DNA from: Nemertoderma westbladi
Taxonomy: Eukaryota; Xenacoelomorpha; Nemertodermatida; Nemertodermatidae
NCBI GenBank assembly: GCA_032718475.1
Contig: JAUCBJ010003327.1
Coordinates: forward strand, 1-36,358
Length of the DNA: 36,358 nucleotides
Direction: 5' to 3'
Shown in pieces: positions 1-10,271 of this stretch. Positions within the stretch are counted from its first letter, which is position 1. Every line of letters begins with the position of its first letter. Position numbers and translations under genes: made by a program. Below the pieces are notes generated by a model. That model saw nothing but the letters and a program-made list of their open reading frames with translations. It did no database searches and was not told the DNA's origin.

Positions 1-762
1 TGCTACAAATAGCTTCGATACCTCAATTACGGAGTCGTTGTACATTGGAGATATACGCCCTACCCTAAACACACAGATTGGTTTTAGTTAAATAAAGCTA
101 ACATTATTTTCCGGTTAAGTCGCCCTGTTGTAGTTTTGTTTTGCACACGTTTTCACATTTCATAGTATATTTTCTGCCTGTAGCTCCTATAGTTAGTTTA
201 TTTATATTTTAGGTTGCCATTTATAGCTTTCTTATCGGGAATACTTATTCTCTGCATTATTGAACTGCTTTATCGCACTGTTGATGGTTATATGTAATAT
301 AATCGATACGTTTTGCTTTATAATGAGATTTAGGATCCTAGCCCTGGTTGTTATGTCTGTTTTAATTGTAATATTTTTGCTCTTTTACGGAAAATGATTT
401 ATTTGTTAAAACGCGGTGCTAATAATGGCGCTAAATGGCATGAAACCATCTTGAAACAATGACTAGATATTCAGGATTCCACTTTCCTATCATAAATGGT
501 ATGGCGTGGCTACCATATTGTGAGAGACATATAATGCTGTGTTATTGTCACAAAGTATAAAGTATTATTATTTAAAATTTCTAGATCGCGGAAATCAGAA
601 GATCTCTCGAGGTAATGGCGGTGAGGGTATGTTACATACTAGATGTCTATTGAATTATTATTTTAATGTCATGGCGTATTTTATTTTTCTTTTATATTTT
701 CGTTTCTTTACATAAAGTTTCGTATTTTATATTATTTTGTAACAGGGCAGCCTTGCTTTACC
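1..762. other. AT-rich stretch, no gene recognised
   Basis: I see no convincing ORF, splice-bounded exon, RNA gene or tandem repeat here. It is AT-rich non-coding sequence up to the TTAA at 763-766 where a possible element begins. Confidence 0.5.
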
Positions 763-780
763 TTAACCCTTAAACTGGTG

Positions 781-800
781 AAAACTCATGTATGAGTTTT
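781..800. repeat. Palindrome AAAACTCATGTATGAGTTTT
   Basis: Two 9-bp arms around a GT centre. Near-identical palindromes lie at 2396-2415 and 3109-3126, and two of the three share the flank CTGACTTG next to the palindrome. This marks it as part of a dispersed repeat. Confidence 0.7.
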
Positions 801-1117
801 GGCAGTTCCAATTTCACTTGGTGGGGATTTATTAACACAATAATTTTTATTGTCCATTTTTATCCTTTTTTTGTCAATTTTTTTTGATTTTTTATGTCAT
901 CCAAAAGTCTAATGTTATTCTGTATTTTAGTACCGGTACCGGCACTGGTACTGCTATAGGCCTACTGTGTAGCCTACCATTTAAATACGGTAATGGTAGG
1001 CCTACCGGTTGTGCTAATAAATTTTAAATAATTGATAGGCGAAACTGGATTGTGGAAAATGTGGATATATCTTTCACATAATTTAGGCCTATTACTGTAA
1101 TAGTTTTATAATCAATA

Positions 1118-1417
1118 ATGGATCATGACTACTGTCTGAGTAGTGTTACGGATAGCGGCACCACTACTTCCAACAGCACAGATCAGTTCATAAACTCATC
1201 CGTACTCGAAAAAACTACTTATACATGTTATACCCCGTTACCGTTTGATACCGGTAGTCACAATGATAGCGAAAACAACGACCCGTTTTTAGCCCAAAGG
1301 GTCGGACGGCCAAGAGGTTCGTCCAATAAAGGGTATATACGGATTCGTACATTCTCAGACGTTGACAGTTTGGTTAGAAAATCCCGCCTCTGTAATCTGC
1401 CCCTTTCCCTCAATTAG
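1118..1417 (+). CDS. Small AT-hook-like protein, hypothetical (99 aa)
   Basis: I do not recognise this ORF. It starts at an ATG with a TATA-like GGATATATC about 55 bp upstream. The N-terminal 60 residues are rich in Ser, Thr, Asp and Asn. Around residues 62-72 there is a basic GRPRGSSNKG stretch with the GRP core of an AT-hook. From about residue 85 the frame enters the first unit of the downstream 68-bp tandem array, which supplies the last 15 codons and the stop, so the true C-terminus may have been lost when the array grew. An AATAAA lies inside the ORF (about 1325), which argues against a normal gene. It could be a remnant ORF of the surrounding element, or chance. No signal peptide or membrane segment is seen. 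Confidence 0.3.
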   Translation: MDHDYCLSSVTDSGTTTSNSTDQFINSSVLEKTTYTCYTPLPFDTGSHNDSENNDPFLAQRVGRPRGSSNKGYIRIRTFSDVDSLVRKSRLCNLPLSLN

Positions 1418-2042
1418 CTAAATGATCGTTTATTGTTTTGGTTAGATAATCCCGCCTCTGTAACCTGCTCCTTTCCCTCAATTGGTAATGTTATCGTTTA
1501 TTGTTTTGGTTAGAAAATCCCGCCTCTGTAACCTGCTCCTTTCTCTCAATTGGTAATGTTATCGTTTATTGTTTTGGTTAGAAAATCCCGTCTCTGTAAC
1601 CTGCTCCTTTCTCTCAATTGGTAATGTTATCGTTTATTGTTTTGGTTAGAAAATCCCGTCTCTGTAACCTGCCCCTTTCCCTCAATTAGTTAAATGATCG
1701 TTTATTGTTTTGGTTAGATAATCCCGCCTCTGTAACCTGCTCCTTTCCCTCAATTGGTAATGTTATCGTTTATTGTTTTGGTTAGGAAATCCCGCCTCTG
1801 TAACCTGCTCCTTTCCCTCAATAAGTTAAGTGATCGTTTATTGTTTTGGTTAGAAAATCCCGCCTCTGTAACCTGCTCCTTTCCCTCAATTAGTTAAGTG
1901 ATCGTTTATTGTTTTGGTTAGAAAATCCCGTCTCTGTAACCTGCTCCTTTCCCTGATTTGGTAAAGTGACTGTTTATTGTTTTGGTTAGAAAACTCGGCC
2001 TTAACCTGCTCCTTTCCATCAATTGGTAATTGTTTTTGGCTA
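1370..2042. repeat. 68-bp tandem array, about 10 copies
   Basis: Units begin with TTGGTTAGAAAATCCCGCCT at a 68-bp step (about 1371, 1440, 1508 and so on to 1985). They end in TTATCGTTTATTGTTTT. The inner units are nearly identical; the last (from about 1985) is diverged and shortened. Single related copies lie in inverse orientation at about 12190-12250 and 27545-27600. Confidence 0.9.
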
Positions 2043-2395
2043 TAAAATGAGTGTTTTGCTACGTCATGTGGTAATCGATTATCGACAACAACCACAAACT
2101 ATTAAATATAGAGTCTTTTTACCACAGGCGCATATGGAAATCTATCTCATAATCTATAAATCATGGAATCATGGAATGTTTTGGCACAGGCATAGTGAAA
2201 TCAACTGTCTGACAGTCCAGAAATCAGCAGTCTGACAGTTTGAAGAAATACATACATAAAAATTGACAATAAAAGTCATTAAATGGACAACAAAAGTCAT
2301 TATGCATAATTCGTAAAAAAAAATTGACAAAAAAAGTCAAATAAATTGACATAAAAAATCACTGCCATTTATTAATGGATGTATCTGACTTGACG

Positions 2396-2415
2396 AAAAC
2401 TCATATATGAGTTTT
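2396..2415. repeat. Palindrome AAAACTCATATATGAGTTTT
   Basis: A perfect 20-bp palindrome preceded by TATCTGACTTGACG. It is the second of three copies (781-800, 3109-3126). Confidence 0.8.
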
Positions 2416-2442
2416 TATGAGCAATCGTCCTGATTGGTAGTG

Positions 2443-3108
2443 GTTATATTTTTCTGCTATTCCTCCTTGGTGAGAGTTTTTCTTCTACTTGAGAAAGTTT
2501 AACAAATTTTTTATGTAAAGTTATGAATTGAATGCGGAATTATATCAGTTTGGAATACATAAAAAGAATGGCTTGTAAATTATTCCTAACTTTCTGGAAG
2601 TGGCACAAACAATAAGTATTTAAGTTGTTTATCTAGTTTATACAAGTATATTATAATTAATATTAACATATCGGCACATAGGACTACTATATACCAAACA
2701 TTGCCATACCAGTAAACATATAAGTAAACAAACATGTAATTTCCATCCGATTAGTTATTCATTGTCACTCATTTCAACATCTAATTCTGATTCCTTCTCG
2801 TGTGGAGATTTCAAAACATGGTATAGTGCACAGGAGTAATACAGATTGCGTAATATAATAATGAAACGGCCATTAGTTGAAATTAGACAATTATCCCACA
2901 CTTTACTGTGTTGTTTAGCATACTGATCGTCTGGCGCCGATTCAACTACTGTTGTAAAGCTCATCAACAGCCCAATACAATAATGGGCCTATTGTCGTCG
3001 ACATATAAGTCAACGACTTCCTTCCTGGCAGCTGATAAACATTAGTATAGCCGAAAGTCATTTTTTATGTGAGTTTGGAAACAAGTCAGACCAGACCAGT
3101 TTATCTGT
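2443..3108. other. AT-rich stretch, no recognised gene
   Basis: A 70-codon minus-strand ORF (2967 to 2755) ends in an acidic stretch (ELDVEMSDNE). I recognise no family and see no supporting signals, so I do not call it a gene. Otherwise nothing stands out. Confidence 0.4.
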
Positions 3109-3126
3109 AACTCATATATGAGTTTT
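3109..3126. repeat. Palindrome AACTCATATATGAGTTTT, third copy
   Basis: It is followed by CACCAAGTCAG, the reverse complement of the flank next to the 2396 copy. The two therefore form an inverted pair about 700 bp apart. Confidence 0.75.
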
Positions 3127-3201
3127 CACCAAGTCAGAATAGATTTAAAGAAAAGTTCCCACCAAGTAGAACTAACAATCGCAAAACTGGGCGTAGACGC
3201 T

Positions 3202-4170
3202 GTGCCGACACAGGTGCCGACACAGGTGCCGACACAGGTGCCGACACAGGTGCCGACACAGGTGCCGACACAGGTGCCGACACAGGTGCCGACACAGGTG
3301 CCGACACAGGTGCCGACACAGGTGCCGACACAGGTGCCGACACAGGTGCCGACACAGGTGCCGACACAGGTGCCGACACAGGTGCCGACACAGGTGCCGA
3401 CACAGGTGCCGACACAGGTGCCGACACAGGTGCCGACACAGGTGCCGACACAGGTGCCGACACAGGTGCCGACAGAGGTGCCGACACAGGTGCCGACACA
3501 GGTGCCGACACAGGTGCCGACACAGGTGCCGACACAGGTGCCGACACAGGTGCCGACACAGGTGCCGACACAGGTGCCGACACAGGTGCCGACACAGGTG
3601 CCGACACAGGTGCCGACACAGGTGCCGACACAGGTGCCGACACAGGTGCCGACACAGGTGCCGACACAGGTGCCGACACAGGTGCCGACACAGGTGCCGA
3701 CACAGGTGCCGACACAGGTGCCGACACAGGTGCCGACAGAGGTGCCGACACAGGTGCCGACACAGGTGCCGACACAGGTGCCGACACAGGTGCCGACACA
3801 GGTGCCGACACAGGTGCCGACACAGGTGCCGACACAGGTGCCGACACAGGTGCCGACACAGGTGCCGACACAGGTGCCGACACAGGTGCCGACACAGGTG
3901 CCGACACAGGTGCCGACAGAGGTGCCGACACAGGTGCCGACACAGGTGCCGACACAGGTGCCGACACAGGTGCCGACACAGGTGCCGACACAGGTGCCGA
4001 CACAGGTGCCGACACAGGTGCCGACACAGGTGCCGACACAGGTGCCGACACAGGTGCCGACACAGGTGCCGACACAGGTGCCGACACAGGTGCCGACACA
4101 GGTGCCGACACAGGTGCCGACACAGGTGCCGACACAGGTGCCGACATAGGTGCCGACATAGTGACCGACT
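3202..4170. repeat. 12-bp minisatellite, about 80 units
   Basis: The unit is GTGCCGACACAG, repeated almost without change for about 960 bp. Only three internal C-to-G variants (GACAGAGG at about 3474, 3738 and 3918) break the array, and the last two units decay to GACATAG. Because 12 is a multiple of 3 and the unit has no stop word, long frames stay open on both strands (VPTQ and VSAP repeats). I read these as by-products, although a short ORF start at the 3118 ATG would run into the array. Confidence 0.97.
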
Positions 4171-4700
4171 TAGGCACTCAGGTTTCTCTCAATATGTTTA
4201 TCTCACTAAATGGCTTACTTGTTGTGACGTTATATACTGTCTATTTGTAACTTTCAGAAAAATCAAATTCCAAAAGCTTTATATGGCAGATTATCCCCGT
4301 CGGCAGTATGCAAAGGTTTAACACGTCAAAAAATATTTTATACCATACCTGAAGACCCCCTGCGATAGGAACACATGTTGTATAATAACATCCTGCTGTC
4401 AATAATTAACGTAAATCATATGTTTCATTTACCCAATAAACCTTGCCGTATGTCTGGCATCAAGTCAGAATGTTATTATTAACTTCACATAAAAATAATT
4501 ATTCCTTTTCAGGCAGCATCATCCATTCAGAAGACTTTAAACAAGCGAATACATAAGATACAAGGAGTCTAAACAATTACCCATTTATATTCTCCTCATG
4601 TGTCAGTCTAAACTATACTTAAAAATTATTCTAATTCTACGGCGGTAATCGAATACCGCAACCATAGGTATACGGGGGTGGGTGTGGGGGGGGGAGGGCC
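4171..4700. other. Unique AT-rich stretch
   Basis: No gene recognised. It ends in a G-rich run (about 4676-4699) just before four inverted minisatellite units. Confidence 0.4.
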
Positions 4701-4749
4701 TATGTCGGCACCTGTGTCGGCACCTGTGTCGGCACCTGTGTCGGCACCT
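4701..4749. repeat. Four inverted units of the 12-bp minisatellite
   Basis: TGTCGGCACCTG repeated four times is the reverse complement of the unit in the 3202-4170 array. The two blocks make an inverted pair separated by about 530 bp. The block is cut off exactly where the CACTG end of the next element begins (4750). Confidence 0.9.
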
Positions 4750-5710
4750 CACTGAAAAAACCAAACCTGTATTTGTGATTTTCACCCTAGGTTGTAAATT
4801 ATAACATAGGTTTTCAATTTAGAACTTCCGATTTCGAAGAAATAATAAGTGTTTCAAATTAACGATTTATATAATTAGTTTGAGTGGTATTGACATTAGG
4901 GTTAATTACAATTACTTTTAAAAGAATTATAAAACTTTTAATATTTTTTTATCAAACTACTGGTTTCTCAAAAAAACCGTAGTTTTAATGAGAAAAAAAA
5001 CCACCGGTTTTAAATAATTTGATGATGGTTTTCTAATCAGTGACAAACCCGGGTTTAACCCCATAATAAACACATAATTAATGAAACAAAAACGGGGTTT
5101 TTGGGAATAAATCTATTTTTAATTACTGTTGTTTAACTTGGGGTTTGTAAATTCTTTGAAAGTAGGGTTGTGGATTGTGAAAACCACTGTTTTTTTATAC
5201 ATTAACCCTTCATCTTGTTAACTGATAAACCTGGGTTTTTATTCAATAAAGATTGAGGTTTTTAACAAATAAAATGCCGGTTTTATGATAATAACAGTCG
5301 CAAATTTGTACGAGAAAACCTGGGGTTTGAAAATATTGGAAACTAGGGGTTTTGGTTAATTAAAACCATGTATTTTGTATACATTTAACCTTCATCTTGT
5401 TAACTGATAAACCTGGGTTTTTATTCAATAAAGATTGAGGTTTTTAACAAATAAAATGCCGGTTTTATGATAACAGTCGCAAATTTGTACGAGAAAACCT
5501 GGGGTTTGAAAATATTTGAAACTAGGGTTTTTTGTTAAATTAAAACATGCATTTTTTTTAAACATTTAACCTTCATTTTGTTAACTGATAAACCTGGGTT
5601 TTTATTCAATAATGATTGAGGTTTTTAACAAACAAAATGCCGGTTTTATAATAATAATAAGTCATAAATTAATGCGATAATACCTGGGGTTTGTTAATAT
5701 TTGAAACCTT
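4750..5710 (-). mobile_element. CACTG-end element copy 1, partial
   Basis: It begins at its terminus with CACTGAAAAAACCAAACCTG. Its first 610 bp (to about 5360) match the reverse complement of 10686-11291, so this is the 'right half' of the element in opposite orientation. About 5195-5710 is a tandem of about 2.8 units of 181-182 bp (starts near 5200, 5382 and 5563). The complete copy has one such unit, so the array expanded here. The element is lost after about 5710. The left flank is CT, not the TA seen at the other two copies. Confidence 0.75.
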
Positions 5711-6189
5711 CTTACCCATAATGCCGCACAAGTCCCTAAAACCCAAAAGGTGTTTACCATGCGCTCCATAGCCATGGAAATTCAAATGATAAAGACACAA
5801 ATTTATATATTTTTGGCGGTTAATTCAAATCATTTGAATTTCCCGGGCGATCTATCATGGTCGGAGCAGGTTGGCACCTGACCTATTCCTGTATTCAGCT
5901 ATATATTATTGATTTGTATCATACCTAAATGCCGCATTCTGCATTCAGCATTGGACCGGTGCATATCTGCCTATTACAATTTGCCTCTGATACCAGCACT
6001 GTAGCATGAGCACTAAGACTGCACACCGTACAATTTTTTTGGCTGCCTGGGTTTACTAGTTTTAGGCCTTTAGTGCAGTAGCAGAGTTCAGGACTCCAGC
6101 TGCCAGGCTGCCCAGGGCCAGGAGTCTGGGAGTAGGGCTACAGGCTGCGCTGTCTGGCTCTGGCTGTAGGGTACCGGTGGTATGGTACC
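5711..6189. other. Unique spacer between element copies
   Basis: No gene seen. A small inverted pair AATTCAAATGAT / ATCATTTGAATT lies at about 5779-5842. Confidence 0.4.
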
Positions 6190-6191
6190 TA

Positions 6192-8375
6192 CACTGAAAA
6201 AACGAAACCTGTATTATTTATTGAAAAACCACCGGTTTGCCGAAGGAATCGCCGATTAAAATCCAGCCACTTTAATCGCCGATTCTTTCAGCAAACCGGT
6301 GGTTTCGAAAACCGGTGGTTAAGCCAAACCGGTGGTTTAGGCAAGTTATAAACTCTGGGTTTATTCTATATTTTCAACCATATCGAACGGGATTCACAAA
6401 CTTAAAACCTGGTTTAGATGTATTTTAAACAGGGGTTCATTCAAACAAAACCAGGGGTTCCTAAATATAAAACCTGGTTTAGATGATGTGAAACAGGGTT
6501 TCATTCACAACAAAACCAGGGGTTCCTAAATATAAAACCTGGTTTAGATGTATTTTAAACAGGGGTTCATTCACACAAAACCAGGGGTTCCTAAATATAA
6601 AACCTGGTTTAGATGTATGTGAAACGGGGTTTCATTCACACAAAACCAGGGGTTCCTAAATATAAAACCTGGTTTAGATGTATTGTGAAACGGGGTTTCA
6701 TTCACACAAAACCAGGGGTTCCTAAACATAAAACCTGGTTTAGATGTATTTTAAACAGGGGTTCATTCACACAAAACCAGGGGTTCCTAAATATAAAACC
6801 TGGTTTAGATGATGTGAAACGGGGTTTCATTCACACAAAACCAGGGGTTCCTAAATATAAAACCTGGTTTAGATGTATTTTAAACAGGGGTTCATTCACA
6901 CAAAACCAGCGGTTCCTAAATATAAAACCTGGTTTAGATGTATTTTAAACAGGGGTTCATTCAAACAAAACCAGGGGTTCCTAAATATAAAACCTGGTTT
7001 AGATGTGTGAAACGGGGTTTCATTCACACAAAACCAGGGGTTCCTAAATATAAAACCTGGTTTAGATGTATTTTAAACAGGGGTTTCATTCACACAAAAC
7101 CAGAGGTTCCTAAATATAAAACCTGGTTTAGATGTATTTTAAACAGGGGTTCATTCAAACAAAACCAGGGGTTCCTAAATATAAAACCTGGTTTAGATGT
7201 GTGAAACGGGGTTTCATTCACACAAAACCAGGGGTTCCTAAATATAAAACCTGGTTTAGATGTGTGAAACGGGGTTTCATTAACACAAAACCAGGGGTTC
7301 CTAAATATAAAACCTGGTTTAGATGTGTGAAACGGGGTTTCATTAACACAAATCCAGGGGTTCCTAAATATAAAACCTGGTTTAGATGTATTTTAAACAG
7401 GGGTTCATTCACACAAAACCAGGGGTTCCTAAATATAAAACCTGGTTTAGATGTGTGTGAAACAGGGTTTCATTCACACAAAACCTGCGGTCCCTAAATA
7501 TAAAACCTGGTTTAGATGTATTTTAAACGGGGGTTCATTCACACAAAACCAGGGGTTCCTAAATATAAAACCTGGTTTAGATGTGTGAAACGGGGTTTCA
7601 TTCACACAAAACCTGCGGTTCCTAAATATAAAACCTGGTTTAGATGTATTTTAAACAGGGGTTCATTCACACAAAACCAGGGGTTCCTAAATATAAAACC
7701 TGGTTTAGATGTGTGTGAAACAGGGTTTCATTCACACAAAACCTGCGGTCCCTAAATATAAAACCTGGTTTAGATGTATTTTAAACGGGGGTTCATTCAC
7801 ACAAAACCAGGGGTTCCTAAATATAAAACCTGGTTTAGATGTGTGAAACGGGGTTTCATTCACACAAAACCTGCGGTTCCTAAATATAAAACCTGGTTTA
7901 GATGTATTTTAAACAGGGGTTCATTCACACAAAACCAGGGGTTCCTAAATATAAAACCTGGTTTAGATGTGTGTGAAACAGGGTTTCATTCACACAAAAC
8001 CAGCGGTTCCTAAATATAAAACCTGGTTTAGATGTATTTTAAACAGGGGTTCATTCACACAAAACCAGGGGTTCCTAAATATAAAACCTGGTTTAGATGT
8101 GTGAAACGGGGTTTCATCCACACAAAACCTGCGGTTCCTAAATATAAAACCTGGTTTAGATGTATTTTAAACAGGGTTTCATTCACACAAAACCTGCGGT
8201 TCCTAAATATAAAACCTGGTTTAGATGTATTTTAAACGGGGGTTCATTCACACAAAACCAGGGGTTCCTAAATATAAAACCTGGTTTAGATGTATTTTAA
8301 ACGGGGGTTCATTCACACAAAACCAGGGGTTCCTAAATATAAAACCTGGTTTAGATGTATTTGAAACGGGGTTTT
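6192..8375 (+). mobile_element. CACTG-end element copy 2 with expanded 64-bp array
   Basis: It starts with CACTGAAAAAACGAAACCTG directly after TA (6190-6191). About 6225-6320 is a near-perfect hairpin with arms of about 35 bp and a 10-bp loop. It is followed by three AAACCGGTGGTTT words, which would suit transposase-binding subterminal sites. From about 6405 the rest is tandem repeats. The right end of this copy is not seen; the array stops near 8375, shortly before a foldback insertion. No transposase frame is present. Confidence 0.75.
6405..8375. repeat. 64-65 bp tandem array, about 30 units, 258-bp higher-order period
   Basis: Each unit carries AAAACCTGGTTTAGATGT then either ATTTTAAACAGGGG or GTGAAACGGGG, then TTCATTCACACAAAACC and GGTTCCTAAATAT. 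Between about 7510 and 8230 a block of four subunits recurs at exactly 258 bp, shown by near-identical reading frames starting at 7516, 7774 and 8032. The short frames here are by-products of the repeat. Confidence 0.95.
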
Positions 8376-8418
8376 TACATAATCTTACAAGAACACAAAA
8401 CATACACCATTACCTTAA

Positions 8419-8957
8419 TATGTATTCCCTTAATACAACCATTTTTAAGGGGTCGGAACCCCCCCCCCCCCCTAATTTTTTTCAAATTTCAATCATATGC
8501 TACGAAATTTGGTATGATGGTAGTTCGACAATTTTTCTTACTGCTGGCGTGGCCTGGCCGGATTTTTTAATTTATGAGCTATTTCGATACAACAGTCGAG
8601 GCCGTTAAAAACGCCCTTTTAACAATATTTAACCATCTCTGTTGGCTTTATTTTTAATCTTTTGAATGTAATCTAGATATTATGTCAAAGATATTATGAA
8701 AATACTAGGGTGTAAATTTTGATTAAAATAAAGCCAACAAGATGGTTAAATTTAAATATTGCTAAAAAGGAGTTTTTAACGGCTTGTTGTATCGAAATAG
8801 GTCATAAATTAAAAAATCAGGCAAGGCCAGCAGGAAGAAAAGTTGTCGAACTACCATCAAACCAAATTTCGTAGCATATGATTGAAATTTGAAAAAAGAG
8901 GGGGGGGGGGGGGGGTCCGATCCCTTAAAATGGTTGTTGTATTAAGGGAGATACATA
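8419..8957. mobile_element. Foldback/MITE-like hairpin element
   Basis: The left arm (about 8419-8665) and right arm (about 8717-8957) are inverted copies around a loop of about 50 bp. The outer ends read TATGTATTCCCTTAATAC and its complement. Each arm carries a homopolymer: a C run of about 12 near 8460 on the left and a G run of about 17 near 8901 on the right. It encodes no protein. It lies just beyond the end of the 64-bp array. Confidence 0.85.
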
Positions 8958-9547
8958 CAGCAGACACAAGGGGGAAAATACATATAAAGTAAAACACACT
9001 AATCTAAAAGAAGATAAGGCATAGGAGGATACTCTAATAAATAAATCAGCCCTTTATTCAGTTTGTCTTTCCATTATGCAAAATTATCATTCTTCATTAA
9101 ACTTAAATTTATTTACATTCACTTAGTTAACTTTATAATATCATTTAATATAACAGTAAAGGAAGGTGCAGCATGTTAGAACTGTGGGGCAGTGGGGAAC
9201 ATCTTAATATTTCATTTAAAACATGTCGTGTCTGTTCAACCAATAAGGTACCGGTAGCTGAAAAATGCTGGGGTGTAGGCTAACTATTAAAAGTGGATTT
9301 GGAAGCTTTGTCCGGTCTGTGAGAATTCTGTTGACCAAGAACAGTTGCTTAAAAGCTTCATGAAACTCAAAACGAAAAGTGTTCATAGAGATAATCTTTT
9401 CATTCCGTCACAGTGATAGAGGGAAGCCATACTATGTTCCAAATAAATCCCTCCTCACATTTAGTCCCAGTTCCGCAGTTATCCAACTGGATATCAGTAT
9501 ATATAACATTGCCCTGAAAAGGGCCGTTTGGGTTGGTGTAAGACGAG
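8958..9547. other. Unique stretch, no gene recognised
   Basis: Non-coding as far as I can see. It lies downstream of the transposase remnant on the minus strand and may contain its untranslated or terminal sequence. I found no clear inverted terminus. Confidence 0.35.
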
Positions 9548-10135
9548 TCAGGGAAGTGTCAGGGTGTGGGATACCACACACTGAGATTCGCGAGCAAGTT
9601 TGTAAGGGCAGTGGTCCCAGTTTTCACATAGGTCGTGCAACTCGCACCACATGAACTCGTCCAGGTGGCTGGGCAGCACGGTGCTCTGGACGCTGCACAT
9701 CGACTTAAATCGGCGCTTGCAGTTCTTCCAGTAGCACTCGACGTGGTTGGTGCAGGCGCCGGTAACTGGGTCGACGAAGTTTTGGTCATGGATCACGACT
9801 TGGTGAGTACGCCATGTTCGGCATGGCACCGATCCCGTGTATGCTGCCCAATCATCGAAATGAATGATGGAACCAGGCGCGATATAGTTACCTATAATTA
9901 GCAGCAACGTCAGAACGTATTTGCCTCAAGAGTCAAGATGCCCGTCGACCATCTTGAGGAAGAAGCCCTCCTGTTTGAGGCAGAGATTGTCATATCGTGC
10001 TGAATACCTCGCGCTCAGGCTGTCAGGCACCTCAGCACCTCGTGGCCCACGTTCCCCTTCCCATCCGCTTCGCTATTAGCTGATTAGCGACTCGTCGACT
10101 TCGACGATAACTGGATAACGCCCGGTCCGTCGATA
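9548..10135 (-). pseudogene. IS1595/ISXO2-like (Merlin-type) DDE transposase remnant
   Basis: Read on the minus strand. From about 10125 a frame gives VIVEVDESL, the first catalytic Asp block, then hits a stop within a few codons. After a disrupted stretch with another stop near 9935, a 119-codon frame (9907-9548) gives GSIIHFDDWAAYTG (second catalytic Asp), NFVDPVTGACTNHVE followed by CYW (third acidic residue, Glu) and LDEFMW. This order matches the DDE_Tnp_IS1595 domain found in bacterial IS1595/ISXO2 elements and in eukaryotic Merlin transposons. The zinc-ribbon N-terminus usual for the family is not seen. Broken frames show it is dead. It is more GC-rich than its surroundings. It sits between two CACTG-end elements, but their TA flanks do not fit the 8-bp duplications typical of this superfamily, so I do not assume it moved them. 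Confidence 0.8.
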
Positions 10136-10271
10136 AGATGGGGGTGGTGAATAATATGTCCCCCAGTCCCTGTACTTCTCTCCTGACTCCTGTTCAGCTT
10201 TCATTGTTTCATCTGTATCTAACCAGTTCCGGCCTTCGCCTTCGGCCTACCTAACGCTACGCTAACAGCTA

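Larger units (their letters stand above)
763..2440. mobile_element. Possible DNA element with inverted subterminal repeats
   Basis: The left side reads TTAA then CCCTTAAACTGG, followed by the palindrome at 781-800 and a T-rich tract with TTGTCMATTT-like words (840-900). The right side (about 2255-2415) is a similar arrangement in reverse complement: four degenerate 20-26 bp units of the form AATTGACAAAAAAAGTCA, then the same palindrome at 2396-2415. Between them lie a 99-codon ORF and a 68-bp tandem array. TTAA followed by CCCTT is how many piggyBac-type elements begin, but I see no matching right TIR or TTAA duplication and no transposase, so the class is open. It may instead be two independent copies of a small repeat. 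Confidence 0.35.

Noticed and set aside
3118-4177. 343- and 347-codon ORFs (VPTQ and VSAP repeats) on both strands
   Set aside because: They exist because the 12-bp unit is a multiple of 3 with no stop words. Both strands are equally open, and there is no unique coding sequence beyond a short lead.
6613-8608. Several 67-127 codon ORFs in the 64-bp array
   Set aside because: The same peptide words appear in shifting frames as the units slip. This is repeat sequence, not a gene family.
9379-9901. Plus-strand ORFs opposite the transposase
   Set aside because: Shadow frames of the minus-strand DDE domain.
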